DNA of 64,000 bases from an uncultured Bacteriovorax sp. (GCA_946481315.1 CAMLMH010000004.1:62001-126000); one strand, 5' to 3'; positions 1 to 9,720 are shown, numbered from the stretch's first letter. A program made the numbers and translations. Notes: generated by a model not told the origin, from the sequence alone.

Positions 1-2
1 AA

Positions 3-1895
3 AAAGCGGAAACGGAAGAGGAAGAGAAAAAAGGCTTTGTGTACGGCCATTACTTACAGGACCAAAACGTGCTGACGTTACATTCGGCCGTTATAACTGA
101 GCTTGAAAAAGGCAAAGAACTCTCTAAGAAAATTAAATGTCAGCATAAGTCCCTTTATGATCAGGCCATGGCGACAATTATCCATGAACTTACTCACGCT
201 TATGACATGAATAATGGTCATATTTCTCATTCGATGGAATACATCCGTCGCGCCGGATTCAAGAAAGGACTGCTCAAAGTTAAAAATAAAAATATTGAGG
301 CCATGCGCCCGGCCGATCCCTATGAGTTGACCAGTATTACAGAATCCTTTGCAGTTAATATGGAATACTTTGCGATGGATCCGGAGTTCATGTGCCGAAA
401 GCCATCGCTGTTTGATTTTTATCAGCGGCACTTTGGTGAAGACCCGTTTCCGGAAAGAGCTTGTCGTCCGAATAATATTGTCATGATGTCGAGTATGCAG
501 GGATATATACCGGTGGAGTTAAATCCATCGAGAGTTTTCAGGATTGATTATCTCCTTGCTTCTGCCGGTAAAGGAATTCAGTCTGGATTTGGTCATTCTA
601 TGTTCCGAATTGTCATGTGTGCACCTGAAAGGCAGGATCCGATCAGCGGAAAAACTATTCCCGCTACACCATATGGAAAGAAATGTCTGGATGATAAACT
701 TTATCATCTGGTTGTGAGTTACCGGGCCAATGTTGAAGATGCAACTTTAAACTATTTAAAAGGTCTGACTGGCGGTTATCCTTCCATGCTTTTCATTTTG
801 AATTTCAGCGATGTTCTGGAAGAATATAATCGTGATGAGCTTCGTGATGTTATCGCTTATCCATTAACTCTTTCTAACCGTGAAAAAGACGAATTTGTTT
901 TTAAAGTCATAGAGGAACACTGGAATTATCGCGGATCCTATAAATTCATTAATAATAACTGTGCAGTTGAATCTTATGATCTGCTTCGCGGGGCCTTAAA
1001 CCGTCCCCAGCTGGATCAAAACAAATCTTTGACACCTAATGGAGTGCTGGAGGACCTGGACCGCTTACAGTTTACTTCACTGACCCATCAACAAAAAGAA
1101 CTGTATAAGGCCAAAACAGAACAACTCATCCTGGCCTACCGGACAGCTTATGGTGTGAAACTCTCAGGCAGCGAAAAATCACAAAAGGATGCCGTCTTAA
1201 AATTTATGGAAAAATCTCAGACATCAACACGAATGAAGCGCTTTTTGGATTTTCAGAAATCAAAAGTGGAGTCTTTTTCTTTAAATGAGGAAATCATTAA
1301 GCTGAAAGAAAGGATGATTGCGGCTTCTTCTTTTTCAGTGATGGAACAGCAGATTCTGCGCACTCTGGCGCTCAGTTTTCGCAAGAAAGCAGCAGACAAG
1401 TTTATGAATACGACGGACGAAAATATTAAAAAAATGATTGAAGAAACAGGCGCTGCTTTTGCTCAGCCTTTTCCCACTCTTTTTAAAACCGGATACGGAA
1501 TTCCTTTTGCAGATGAAATGACCTCACGGGAAGCACTGGAGAGAAAACGGGAAAACGGAACTGAAGCTCTTAAAAAAGCAGATTCTTTCTTAAGAGAAAT
1601 CATGCCAGTCGAATACGCGACGCTGGAAGAGATTGCCGAAAGTATCAAAATTTATAACAATTACAGTTTGCAGGTCCGCAAAGAATTCCGCAGCAAACTC
1701 GACAATTACATCGTTCAGGTACTGAAAAATATGGCCATGGAAGATAATTCCCGCTCTCTACTGGTAAGTGCAGCTGAAGGAAACAATGATAGTCTCAAAC
1801 TGGTGCGCAAGCATCTGGGAGAAGATCTGGTGACGGAAAGAGAAATTTTAGATATTAAATTAAGAAAAATACTTTCTGAAATAATCAATGGATAA
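3..1895 (+). CDS. DUF4105 (Lnb N-terminal-like) protein with HExxH motif, 5' end outside window
   Basis: The frame is open to the left edge (acidic codons precede a GTG at 39), so the gene probably starts outside the window. The visible part has two blocks. The first has an HELTH motif (HExxH, a zinc-protease signature) followed by a conserved Glu-rich stretch. The second begins near FRIDYLLASAGKG and has the GHSMFRI motif typical of the DUF4105/Lnb N-terminal family, a periplasmic cysteine-protease-like fold. Later it has NNCAVES, compatible with the conserved Cys of that family. The last 200 residues are charged and helical. The signal peptide would lie outside the window. It overlaps mtgA by 8 bases, suggesting co-transcription. 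Substrate unknown; a role in processing envelope proteins is inference. Confidence 0.75.
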   Translation, partial: KAETEEEEKKGFVYGHYLQDQNVLTLHSAVITELEKGKELSKKIKCQHKSLYDQAMATIIHELTHAYDMNNGHISHSMEYIRRAGFKKGLLKVKNKNIEAMRPADPYELTSITESFAVNMEYFAMDPEFMCRKPSLFDFYQRHFGEDPFPERACRPNNIVMMSSMQGYIPVELNPSRVFRIDYLLASAGKGIQSGFGHSMFRIVMCAPERQDPISGKTIPATPYGKKCLDDKLYHLVVSYRANVEDATLNYLKGLTGGYPSMLFILNFSDVLEEYNRDELRDVIAYPLTLSNREKDEFVFKVIEEHWNYRGSYKFINNNCAVESYDLLRGALNRPQLDQNKSLTPNGVLEDLDRLQFTSLTHQQKELYKAKTEQLILAYRTAYGVKLSGSEKSQKDAVLKFMEKSQTSTRMKRFLDFQKSKVESFSLNEEIIKLKERMIAASSFSVMEQQILRTLALSFRKKAADKFMNTTDENIKKMIEETGAAFAQPFPTLFKTGYGIPFADEMTSREALERKRENGTEALKKADSFLREIMPVEYATLEEIAESIKIYNNYSLQVRKEFRSKLDNYIVQVLKNMAMEDNSRSLLVSAAEGNNDSLKLVRKHLGEDLVTEREILDIKLRKILSEIING

Positions 1896-2721
1896 AAAAC
1901 AACTACTTTTAACTTGGGGTAAATGGTTTCAGCGCTTCATGATGCTGATCTGGCTTTGTATGCTGGCCATAGTTATCAGTTATTCATACCCTTTTTTTAG
2001 TTCAATGCACGGGATTACCCGCATTCCCGAAACCTATTTCCAGATTACTTACGACAAAAATTCAGGTGTCCATTATAAACAGGTGAATGACAGGCCAGCA
2101 GACTGGGTTTCACTAAAAGACATCAGTAAACGAGTTCAGGGGGCCATCATTTCCAGCGAAGACGGGAAATTTTATCAGCATCCTGGTTATGACGTAGAAG
2201 AATTAACTGATGCAATTGACAAGGGACTTGTTAAAAAAAGAAAGAAAAAACTACGCGGGGCCTCAACCATTACTCAGCAGTTAGTCAAAAATCTTTATTT
2301 TGGTAATGACCGAAGTTTCTGGCGAAAAACGAAAGAGATGGCCCTCACCCTCTGGATGGAAGATCACGTGGATAAGAAAAAGATTCTGGAAGCTTATCTT
2401 AACGTTATTGAGTACGGTGAAGGAATTTATGGAATCCGACAGGCCAGCCGGCATTATTTTAAAAAAGAGCCTAAATACCTGAGTGCCAGAGAGAGTGCTT
2501 TTTTGGCGATGCTTTTGCCAAGTCCTAAAAAATACGCCATTTCCTATAAACGCCGGTCGCTCACGTCTTTTGCTCAAAGAAGTATCCACTCCATCCTTTT
2601 TAAAATGCTTCAGGGAGGGTATATTGGTCAGGAAGAGTATTTGACCAACCTTACGACACCGTTTTCTTGGGAGCGATATGCAGAAGCCAGCTTTACGAGT
2701 GATGATATCCGAAACCTTTGA
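1888..2721 (+). CDS. mtgA: Monofunctional peptidoglycan glycosyltransferase
   Basis: A GT51 transglycosylase that polymerises lipid II into glycan strands at the outer face of the inner membrane. A single N-terminal membrane segment (about residues 14-35) is followed by the GT51 motifs: SSEDGKFYQHPG with catalytic Glu91, RGASTITQQLVKNLY, and the block around LEAYLNVIEYGEGIYGI. There is no transpeptidase domain, and 277 residues is slightly longer than typical MtgA. The start ATG lies inside the end of the upstream gene (overlap of 8 bases), so translation is probably coupled. The 3' end overlaps lplA by 44 bases. Confidence 0.92.
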   Translation: MDKKQLLLTWGKWFQRFMMLIWLCMLAIVISYSYPFFSSMHGITRIPETYFQITYDKNSGVHYKQVNDRPADWVSLKDISKRVQGAIISSEDGKFYQHPGYDVEELTDAIDKGLVKKRKKKLRGASTITQQLVKNLYFGNDRSFWRKTKEMALTLWMEDHVDKKKILEAYLNVIEYGEGIYGIRQASRHYFKKEPKYLSARESAFLAMLLPSPKKYAISYKRRSLTSFAQRSIHSILFKMLQGGYIGQEEYLTNLTTPFSWERYAEASFTSDDIRNL

Positions 2722-3700
2722 TCCGTGGTTTAACATTGCCACTGAAGACTGGATCTTCAGGGATATGGATCCCAATGTTAAAATTCTTTATCTATGGCGC
2801 AATGATAAAACAGTAGTTATAGGTCGTTTTCAAAATCCCTGGTCAGAATGCAACACGCAGAAAATGGAAGAAGATGGTATAAAACTGGCGCGCAGACAAA
2901 GCGGAGGCGGTGCTGTTTTCCATGATCTGGGCAATACCAATTTTACCTTTCTTTCCAGCAAAGAAACGTTTGATAAGACAGTTAATAACAAAATTATTAC
3001 CAACGCACTTAATTCATTTGGTATCAGCACATTTCCATCCGGCCGCAATGACATTCTGGTTATGACGGAAGAAGGAGAAAAAAAAATCTCTGGAAGCGCA
3101 TTTAAAGAAGCCCGCGACCGCTCTTTTCATCATGGAACACTGCTGATCAATGCAGATATGACGAAATTAGGAACTTATCTAAATCCCAATGTAAAAAAGT
3201 TGCAGTCAAAGGGAATCACCTCTGTTCGAGCACGGGTGACGAACCTGCAGGAACTCAATAAAGATATAACTCACGATGCTCTTTGTGGCCGCATCATCCA
3301 GGAATTTTTTGATCACTACCAGGCCGAGTGTCCGATTGAGATTTTAGATCATAATTATTTAAAAACAATTCCGGCGCTCAATCAGCATTTCGAAAAGATG
3401 AGTGATTGGAACTGGCGATTCGGAGAAGCTCCGCAATTTAACCATCAAATGACAGAGCGGTTCGCTTGGGGATTGATGGAAGTTCATCTTGATGTTCACC
3501 GTGCGCATGTGGATAAAGCGCAGATTTTTTCTGACTCGCTTCATCCGGAAATGATAGAGCACCTCATGGCCTCTTTAGAGAATATTCCCTATACTAAAGA
3601 AGCTTTTCAGAAGGCCATTAAAAATGTGTCGGATGAATTGCCGATGATCAGTGAATATCTCAAAGAGTTTGAAGACTGGATCATCAAAGAAATCAGTTAA
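2678..3700 (+). CDS. lplA: Lipoate-protein ligase A
   Basis: Attaches free lipoate through lipoyl-AMP to the lipoyl domains of 2-oxoacid dehydrogenases and GcvH. The LplA/LipB fold is recognisable from RRQSGGGAVFHDLGN (lipoate and adenylate binding), KISGSAFKE with the catalytic Lys, and FHHGTLLINAD. The 340-residue length matches E. coli LplA including its C-terminal accessory domain. I chose the ATG at 2678 because a GGGAG site lies 7 bases upstream and the N-terminus then aligns with E. coli LplA; a second ATG at 2702 is possible. It overlaps the end of mtgA by 44 bases. The cell can therefore scavenge lipoate, useful for a bacterium feeding on other cells (inference). Confidence 0.93.
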   Translation: MQKPALRVMISETFDPWFNIATEDWIFRDMDPNVKILYLWRNDKTVVIGRFQNPWSECNTQKMEEDGIKLARRQSGGGAVFHDLGNTNFTFLSSKETFDKTVNNKIITNALNSFGISTFPSGRNDILVMTEEGEKKISGSAFKEARDRSFHHGTLLINADMTKLGTYLNPNVKKLQSKGITSVRARVTNLQELNKDITHDALCGRIIQEFFDHYQAECPIEILDHNYLKTIPALNQHFEKMSDWNWRFGEAPQFNHQMTERFAWGLMEVHLDVHRAHVDKAQIFSDSLHPEMIEHLMASLENIPYTKEAFQKAIKNVSDELPMISEYLKEFEDWIIKEIS

Positions 3701-3731
3701 CTGTTAACTCCCTCTTAAAAAGAAAAGTTAT

Positions 3732-5453
3732 ATGAGAAACATGAAGTTTCATGAACATGCTGTATTGATATGGAAGTCTTTTCTTAAAGATCGCTGGCCT
3801 CTTTATACTCTGGGTGCCGTAGCGGTTTTACTCACCAATCTGATGCAGATTCTTGCTCCGAAAAATATCGGATGGATTGTCGATTTTTTCGCCGAAAAGC
3901 CCGTGCCTGACATATTGGTCTCCGCAGATAGAACGCAAACATTTTTGAATCTCTTTCTCGTGCTTGCTGTCTCCCGTGTGCTGATAAATATTTTTCGGTT
4001 CATGTGGAGAATTACACTTGGCCGGCAAACGCACTATGCTTGCGGCATGCTTCGCCGGGATGTCTGGGATCACGTCCGTTATTTTAAAAAGGAAGACCTG
4101 GAAAGGAAATTTACCAAAGGTATTCTGATGAACGCTGAAGCTTCAGATACCAACAGCGCCCGTTTTATTTTCGGTTTTACTCTGGTTGCAATCTTTGATG
4201 TTTTTTTTCTGGGAGTCGCGACTTTTGTCACCATGGGCATGATTCATTTACCGATGGCCGCACTTTCTTTTTGTGTTCTTTTGTTTGTCCCTTTGATTGT
4301 GCGTAAACTGTCCATGCGGGAAGTAGAGCAGTTTCGGCTGATTCAGGATACGCTGTCTCATTTCAACGACCTTTCATCTCAGGCCGTCTCAACGATTAAA
4401 CTGCAGCGTCTTACTCAGACAGGTCCTTTCTGGGAGAGAAGACTGATGAACGTGGCGGAAAATCACCGCTCGCAGAGATTAAAAGGTATCGGCCTTTCAT
4501 TACTTTACATTCCAGTGATGGGAGCGGCTTCAATTCTTTCCTATGTTGTGCTTTTTGCTTTAGGTATTACTTTTACGTTTAACGGCCACATGACGGTCGG
4601 TGAATTTATTTCTATGCAAGGACTTATTTTTCTTCTGCATGATCCGCTAATGTCTCTGGGCTTTATTATCTCTGAATGGAAGAAGGGAATGACGGCCCTG
4701 GAACGGCTGGCAGAAATTTTTCAGCATGAAAAAGATCATCATCTATTAAATCCCGGAGTTCCGATCGTTGAGCAGACAGAAGTCTTAAAAGTTGAAAATT
4801 TAAGCTACACTTTTCATCATCCACACGCCCCGCTACAGGACGTCCCGCTTTTTTCCAATTTGTCGTTTTCTCTGAAAAAAGGTGAACGCCTGGGAATCAC
4901 CGGTCCGATTGGGGCAGGTAAAAGCACGCTGCTTTCTATTCTCACCGGACTTGAACGAAAAGTTTCCGGGCAAATTGAATTTTACGGAAAAAGTTTTGTG
5001 CATTATTCACACGAAGATTTGCGTCGGCATATCGGTTTGGTTCATCAGAAACCTTTTCTTTTTGCCGATTCCATCCGCACCAACGTGTCAATGGACTCCG
5101 ATCTCTCCGATGAAGAAATCTGGAAATATCTGGAAATAGCCGGTCTTAAAGAAGATGTGCTTAATTTCCCGGATCAGCTCAATACGCAGCTTGGAGAGTG
5201 GGGGATTAATTTATCCGGCGGACAAAAGCAGCGACTGACTCTGGCGCGTGCTCTGGCCAGAAAACCTAAATTGCTGTTTCTGGATGATTGCCTGAGTGCA
5301 GTCGATACAATAACCGAAGAAAAAATTCTTAAAAATCTCGATGAACATTTAAAAGATGTAACGCTCGTATGGGTTGCCCATCGACAGTCGACCCTTAAAT
5401 ACTGTGATCACACCTTTGAACTTAAGGTCACTAACGGGGGTGTTCATCAATGA
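3732..5453 (+). CDS. Heterodimeric ABC exporter, subunit with degenerate ATP site
   Basis: A fused exporter half: a type-1 exporter membrane domain with several membrane segments (about residues 20-310), then a nucleotide-binding domain. Visible motifs are Walker A GPIGAGKST, signature LSGGQKQR, Walker B LLFLDD and the switch His in VAHRQS. The residue after the Walker B Asp is Asp519 rather than the catalytic Glu, as in MdlA-like and other half-transporters with one non-hydrolysing site. The partner follows with a 4-base ATGA overlap. Substrate cannot be told from sequence; MdlAB relatives are usually called multidrug exporters. The start could be the ATG at 3741, because a TTATAT box ends 7 bases before it. 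Confidence 0.88.
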   Translation: MRNMKFHEHAVLIWKSFLKDRWPLYTLGAVAVLLTNLMQILAPKNIGWIVDFFAEKPVPDILVSADRTQTFLNLFLVLAVSRVLINIFRFMWRITLGRQTHYACGMLRRDVWDHVRYFKKEDLERKFTKGILMNAEASDTNSARFIFGFTLVAIFDVFFLGVATFVTMGMIHLPMAALSFCVLLFVPLIVRKLSMREVEQFRLIQDTLSHFNDLSSQAVSTIKLQRLTQTGPFWERRLMNVAENHRSQRLKGIGLSLLYIPVMGAASILSYVVLFALGITFTFNGHMTVGEFISMQGLIFLLHDPLMSLGFIISEWKKGMTALERLAEIFQHEKDHHLLNPGVPIVEQTEVLKVENLSYTFHHPHAPLQDVPLFSNLSFSLKKGERLGITGPIGAGKSTLLSILTGLERKVSGQIEFYGKSFVHYSHEDLRRHIGLVHQKPFLFADSIRTNVSMDSDLSDEEIWKYLEIAGLKEDVLNFPDQLNTQLGEWGINLSGGQKQRLTLARALARKPKLLFLDDCLSAVDTITEEKILKNLDEHLKDVTLVWVAHRQSTLKYCDHTFELKVTNGGVHQ

Positions 5454-7324
5454 AGAAGTTACGTTTTCGTTTCTCAGCAAAAAGCAGTTCACTTACCCGG
5501 GCCATTACCGATCAGGCCGAAGAAAAGAATTATCACAACCCTTATTTACTGGCCGATGATCAGGATGAATCCCGCCTGGGTGAAAAAGCTCTGGGTGATT
5601 TTAAATCATTTAAGGTTTTGCTCGGCTATGCTCTTCCCTATAAATGGACAATTTTAGGGGCCCTTACACTGATCTTTTGCAGTTCACTTTCGGCCATTTA
5701 TTCTTCCAAACTGATGGGGGACTTGCTGGAGAAAGGTTTGATGGCGCGCGATCAGCGCTTATCACTGCTCTATGCGGGATCCATTTTATTTCTGGAAATA
5801 GCCAGTATTGCTCTCATCTGGAGTGGACGCCGTATCCTCTCCGTGGCCGCTTCCAAAGTTATCTTCAGTGTACGCAGACATTTATTTGCTAAACTTCAGG
5901 ACCTTCCACTGCAGTATTATGACCGACAACCTCAGGGAAGAATTGTCACCCGAATCACTCACGACGTAGAAGGGATTGAAGAATTTTTTACCTCCGGTCT
6001 GGGCAATCTTATTTCGGCAACGATGATGACTTTCCTGGCGATTGCCGCCATGATTGTTTCTGATCTAAAGCTGGGAACGGTGATGTGTCTGTCCATCATT
6101 CCTTCGCTCATCTTGATGGTTAAAACCAAAGATTTTCTCCGTCATTCCAATCGACGAGTCTCTAAATTTTCATCTGCTATTAACTCCCGGCTATCGGAAT
6201 ACTTAAACGGTATTGATGTGATCCGTGCTTATGGACTGGAGAAATGGTCGATGAAAAAATTTGATCATTCTGTCGATGATTATTTGTTTGCTCAATTAAA
6301 AGGAAATTTATTATTTGCCTGGAGTATGCCGATGGTCAGCTTCTGCGCGACCATTCCGCTGATTGGTCTTGTCTGGTACGGCGGTCATGGCGTTATTGAA
6401 GGCGTTTTCAGTGTGGGGCTGTTTGTTTCATTTGTCCGTTATTACGAAAGATTTTTTAATCCGATGATGATTTTGTCCCGGGAAATTCACGTCGTTCAGC
6501 AGGCCTTTACCAGTACTGAAAGAGTCATGAGCTTTTTAAACGAAGAGGATGAAGAAAAGGTTCTGACCAATAATGGTCACATGAAAACGCAACGACTCAT
6601 CGGCGACATTAAATTCGAGCAGGTCTATATGCAATATGGTGCCGGCAGCTGGGTGCTTAAAGACCTCTCATTTCATATTAAACCAGGTGAAAAAATAGGT
6701 CTGGTAGGAAAGACCGGTTGCGGGAAGAGTTCCACCGTGGCCCTTCTTTCCCGACTTTATGAATTTCAACTGGGTGATGTGAAAATTGACGATATCCCGA
6801 TTCGCAATTATGACCGGCATGATCTTCGGGATAAAATCGGATTCGTGGCCCAAGACGCGATTATCTTCAAAGGTTCATTGCGCGAGAATTTATCATGCAA
6901 TGAAGGTGTTACAGACCAGGAGCTCATTGATGCGGCCAGAACCACAGGTCTCGTCAGGGCACTTTCTAAGGAAGGCTTTAATCTGGAAATGGACGTTCTG
7001 GAAGGCGGAACAAACCTTTCCGTCGGTCAGCGCCAGCTGGTCAGTCTGACCCGCGTGTTGCTTAAAAACCCCAGCATTCTGATTCTGGACGAAGCTACGG
7101 CCAATATTGACCCTTTCTATGAAGAAATCATTCACGAAGCAGTAATGAAAATGATGGATGGCCGAACCTGTCTGATGATCGCCCATCGTCTGGAGACACT
7201 TAAGCAGTGTGACCGTATTTTGGTTTTTAATCAGGGCGAACTGGTTGAGCAGGGATCTCTTCCCGAGTTAATTGCTCAGGGAAATTATTTTTATCGTCTG
7301 CACAATGCTCAGTCTGTTCATTAA
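5450..7324 (+). CDS. Heterodimeric ABC exporter, catalytic subunit
   Basis: The partner of the preceding half-transporter, translationally coupled to it through an ATGA overlap. About 50 cytoplasmic residues precede the membrane domain (roughly residues 55-340). The ATPase domain has Walker A GKTGCGKSST, signature LSVGQRQL, Walker B ILILDEATANID with the canonical catalytic Glu548, and switch His in IAHRLETL. One Asp site and one Glu site in a gene pair is the arrangement of MdlA/MdlB-type heterodimers. It sits in the inner membrane and exports lipophilic or peptide-like compounds by family analogy; the actual substrate is unknown. Confidence 0.9.
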   Translation: MKKLRFRFSAKSSSLTRAITDQAEEKNYHNPYLLADDQDESRLGEKALGDFKSFKVLLGYALPYKWTILGALTLIFCSSLSAIYSSKLMGDLLEKGLMARDQRLSLLYAGSILFLEIASIALIWSGRRILSVAASKVIFSVRRHLFAKLQDLPLQYYDRQPQGRIVTRITHDVEGIEEFFTSGLGNLISATMMTFLAIAAMIVSDLKLGTVMCLSIIPSLILMVKTKDFLRHSNRRVSKFSSAINSRLSEYLNGIDVIRAYGLEKWSMKKFDHSVDDYLFAQLKGNLLFAWSMPMVSFCATIPLIGLVWYGGHGVIEGVFSVGLFVSFVRYYERFFNPMMILSREIHVVQQAFTSTERVMSFLNEEDEEKVLTNNGHMKTQRLIGDIKFEQVYMQYGAGSWVLKDLSFHIKPGEKIGLVGKTGCGKSSTVALLSRLYEFQLGDVKIDDIPIRNYDRHDLRDKIGFVAQDAIIFKGSLRENLSCNEGVTDQELIDAARTTGLVRALSKEGFNLEMDVLEGGTNLSVGQRQLVSLTRVLLKNPSILILDEATANIDPFYEEIIHEAVMKMMDGRTCLMIAHRLETLKQCDRILVFNQGELVEQGSLPELIAQGNYFYRLHNAQSVH

Positions 7325-7369
7325 TAAATATTTATCCATTTTTTTCCATTCGCGGTTAAAATAATCAGT

Positions 7370-8527
7370 ATGAATTATAAAAATGCTGAAATCATAGCAC
7401 TCGCGGGAAAAAAGTTATCATCTGATGAAATGCTTTCAGCATTGGATGAATTGCTCACAAGTAAAGAAATCGAAAAACAAAAACTACAGGAAGAATATGA
7501 TCGTTTAAGTGTGATTATCGATCTCATTCCCAATACCATTTCCTGGGTTAATCGGGATATGACTTATTTTGGAGTGAATAAAGCTTTGGCCAGCACCGTG
7601 GGAGTGAGCACTCAGGACTTTATCGGTAAAACGATCGGCTTTCACACTAAAGAGCGCTTTTTTTACGAATTTGTGACGGAGCTTTTCAGGTCTTCTCAAG
7701 ACACGATTTACCGGGAACTCGAGGCCCGTATCAGCGGACGCGATCACGTCTATCTGGTCAGTGGAACCAAATTGCAGGATAAAGATAAGGCGGTCGTGAT
7801 CGGTGTTGATATCACCGAGCTTACTAAACTCAAAGGTCATGTCTCTTTCACAGAAAAACTGGCCACTCTTGGAGAAATGTTTGCGGGGATCATTCACGAT
7901 ATCAACAACCCACTCATGATGATTGAGGCCAATGCCAAAAGAATTAAAAAGCGAACCAACGATGAAGAGGTTCACGAGCTGCTTGGCAAAATTGATATGA
8001 GTGCCAAAAAAATCGAAAAGATTGTACACGGTATAAAAGTCTTTATCCGTCAGGATGGTGAAGCCCCTTATAAAAAAGAAAAGCTTCAGGAAATCATCGA
8101 TGATTCACTGGTGATTTGTGAACATAAACTAAAAGAGAGCCTGGTGTTTGTGCGATTGGATCAAGCACTCGCAAAAATCGAAGTTAACTGCAATTTTACT
8201 CAGCTTTTCCAGGTTTTTGTCAATCTGCTGACAAATTCTATCGATGCTCTTGGACAGTCACAGGAAAAGTGGATTGAAATTACACTGAGAAAAGAAACAG
8301 CTTCTGAAGTTCAGGTGGCCTTTACGGATGCAGGAGCTGGGATTTCCTCTGATCAGCAGGACAAAATATTCAATGCTTTCTATACAACTAAAGATCGCGG
8401 CGTAGGATCAGGCTTAGGACTCTCACTTTGTAAAAAAATCATTGAAGCTCATGGCGGGGCATTGGAAATTGATCAGACAGCGGCCAATACCTGTTTTTTA
8501 ATAACTCTGAAAAAATATCATCCTTAG
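7370..8527 (+). CDS. PAS-domain sensor histidine kinase, no membrane segment
   Basis: A cytoplasmic two-component sensor. An N-terminal coiled region (to about residue 45) leads into one PAS domain (about 45-150), then a dimerisation helix with the H-box IIHDINNPLM (His176) and a HATPase domain with N-box NLLTNSIDAL, G1 DAGAGIS and G2 GSGLGLS. The GEMFAGIIHDINNP form resembles NtrB/ZraS-type kinases. There is no response regulator beside it, so its partner is elsewhere. A TAAAAT box ends 7 bases before the ATG, and no Shine-Dalgarno site is seen, suggesting a leaderless transcript. It converges with the methyltransferase gene, 3 bases away. Confidence 0.88.
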   Translation: MNYKNAEIIALAGKKLSSDEMLSALDELLTSKEIEKQKLQEEYDRLSVIIDLIPNTISWVNRDMTYFGVNKALASTVGVSTQDFIGKTIGFHTKERFFYEFVTELFRSSQDTIYRELEARISGRDHVYLVSGTKLQDKDKAVVIGVDITELTKLKGHVSFTEKLATLGEMFAGIIHDINNPLMMIEANAKRIKKRTNDEEVHELLGKIDMSAKKIEKIVHGIKVFIRQDGEAPYKKEKLQEIIDDSLVICEHKLKESLVFVRLDQALAKIEVNCNFTQLFQVFVNLLTNSIDALGQSQEKWIEITLRKETASEVQVAFTDAGAGISSDQQDKIFNAFYTTKDRGVGSGLGLSLCKKIIEAHGGALEIDQTAANTCFLITLKKYHP

Positions 8528-8530
8528 AAA

Positions 8531-9682
8531 TTAAACTTCGCGATAAACGAATGCTTTTTTTCGGACCTGTGTGACGACTTCAGTTGAAGTACGTCCTTTA
8601 GTGGCCGATTTTTTGACTGATTTTTCAGCAAACATGGCAACAATGGAGCGACCAATGGCCTTACCTAGTAATGGGGGAACGGCATTTCCTATTTGGCGCC
8701 ATTGTGCTGACAATGGGCCTTTGAAAATGAAATCATTAGGAAAACTCTGCAAGGCAGCAGCTTCTCTTTGAGTAAGATAGCGAGGCTCTACCGGATGAAA
8801 ATAATTATGCCTGTGGGTCATAATCGTCGGACTGGGTTTTTTTCTGTCCAGGCGCTGGTATTTGGTCTGGCGAAACCGGTTTTCTCTCAGCTCTTTCCAG
8901 TTCACATTAAGTTTCAGTTTTTTCGGCAAATATTGTTTTTCATCATGTTCGTAACGGATGCCACGGCCTTCAGGAATACACTTAATTCTTTCCAGATCCA
9001 GCTTGGATTTAATCATTGCAGCTTCTACATCATGGTTATAAATCTTTCCGTCTGAAGCTTTCAGGCGCGCCAGTGCTTCACCTACCGTCACCGCAGGAAT
9101 CATTGATTTACCGACAACAGTGTTCGTAATTGCCTTAGGAAAGGTGATAGCGGAATTTATGCGCGAGCCGATGATAATTGTCCGGCGACGTCGCTCCGGC
9201 ACTCCGTAGTTTTCAGCGGACATGACCTGGATGTCCAGCGTATATCCCATTTTAGCGAAGATAGAGAAAATGGCCTTTATCGTTTTTTCATTCTTTTTGG
9301 CCAGTAACCCTGTTACATTTTCAATGACCACGTAATACGGATTGGCCAGTTTCACAATACGGATAAATTCTTTGAAAAGAAAATTCCGCTGATCGTTGGG
9401 GTCACCCAGACCCACTGTTGAAAAACCCTGACAAGGAGGACCGCCGACTACTGCATGAATCGTTTGTCCACGGGTCAATTCTTTTAATTTTTTATCGTTA
9501 ATTTCGGTGACGGATCCACAAAAGCTGGCCGCATATTTATGATTGGCCTCGAACGTTTCAATGGCATTTTTATCCTGATCAATTCCCAAAATACATTTCA
9601 TGCCTGCCAGTTCCAGTCCACATGAAAGTCCGCCCGCGCCCGAAAATAAATCGATGAAATTTAAAGTAGTTTTTTTTGTCAT
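8531..9682 (-). CDS. DNA (cytosine-5) methyltransferase
   Basis: Transfers methyl from S-adenosylmethionine to C5 of cytosine in DNA. The canonical order of motifs is present: motif I FIDLFSGAGGLS, motif IV GGPPCQGFS with nucleophile Cys84, motif VI VIENVTG, motif VIII near RRRRTIII, and motifs IX-X (QREAAALQSFPNDF and QIGNAVPPLL). At 383 residues it is a complete single-domain enzyme; the C-terminal 40 residues are basic and low in complexity. No restriction endonuclease gene is adjacent, so it looks like an orphan methylase. Target sequence cannot be predicted. Transcribed from a strong promoter directly at the start codon (see 9688-9717). Confidence 0.92.
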   Translation of the reverse strand: MTKKTTLNFIDLFSGAGGLSCGLELAGMKCILGIDQDKNAIETFEANHKYAASFCGSVTEINDKKLKELTRGQTIHAVVGGPPCQGFSTVGLGDPNDQRNFLFKEFIRIVKLANPYYVVIENVTGLLAKKNEKTIKAIFSIFAKMGYTLDIQVMSAENYGVPERRRRTIIIGSRINSAITFPKAITNTVVGKSMIPAVTVGEALARLKASDGKIYNHDVEAAMIKSKLDLERIKCIPEGRGIRYEHDEKQYLPKKLKLNVNWKELRENRFRQTKYQRLDRKKPSPTIMTHRHNYFHPVEPRYLTQREAAALQSFPNDFIFKGPLSAQWRQIGNAVPPLLGKAIGRSIVAMFAEKSVKKSATKGRTSTEVVTQVRKKAFVYREV

Positions 9683-9687
9683 ACCTT

Positions 9688-9717
9688 ATTATCTCGATGG
9701 CCTTGCAGAATTGTCAA
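9688..9717 (-). promoter_or_regulatory. Promoter of the cytosine methyltransferase gene, leaderless
   Basis: On the minus strand a perfect TTGACA (9712-9717) is followed after 18 bases by GATAAT (9688-9693). The ATG begins 5 bases after the -10 box, so transcription should start at or next to the start codon. There is no room for a ribosome binding site in the predicted transcript. Confidence 0.7.
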
Positions 9718-9720
9718 TTA

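Noticed and set aside
2281..2775. Minus-strand 164-residue frame
   Set aside because: Antisense to mtgA and lplA, both firmly identified.
3732..5453. Asp519 after Walker B as a decayed ATPase
   Set aside because: This is normal for one half of heterodimeric exporters, and the partner has the catalytic Glu.
7505..8029. Minus-strand 174-residue frame
   Set aside because: Antisense to the PAS and H-box parts of the histidine kinase.
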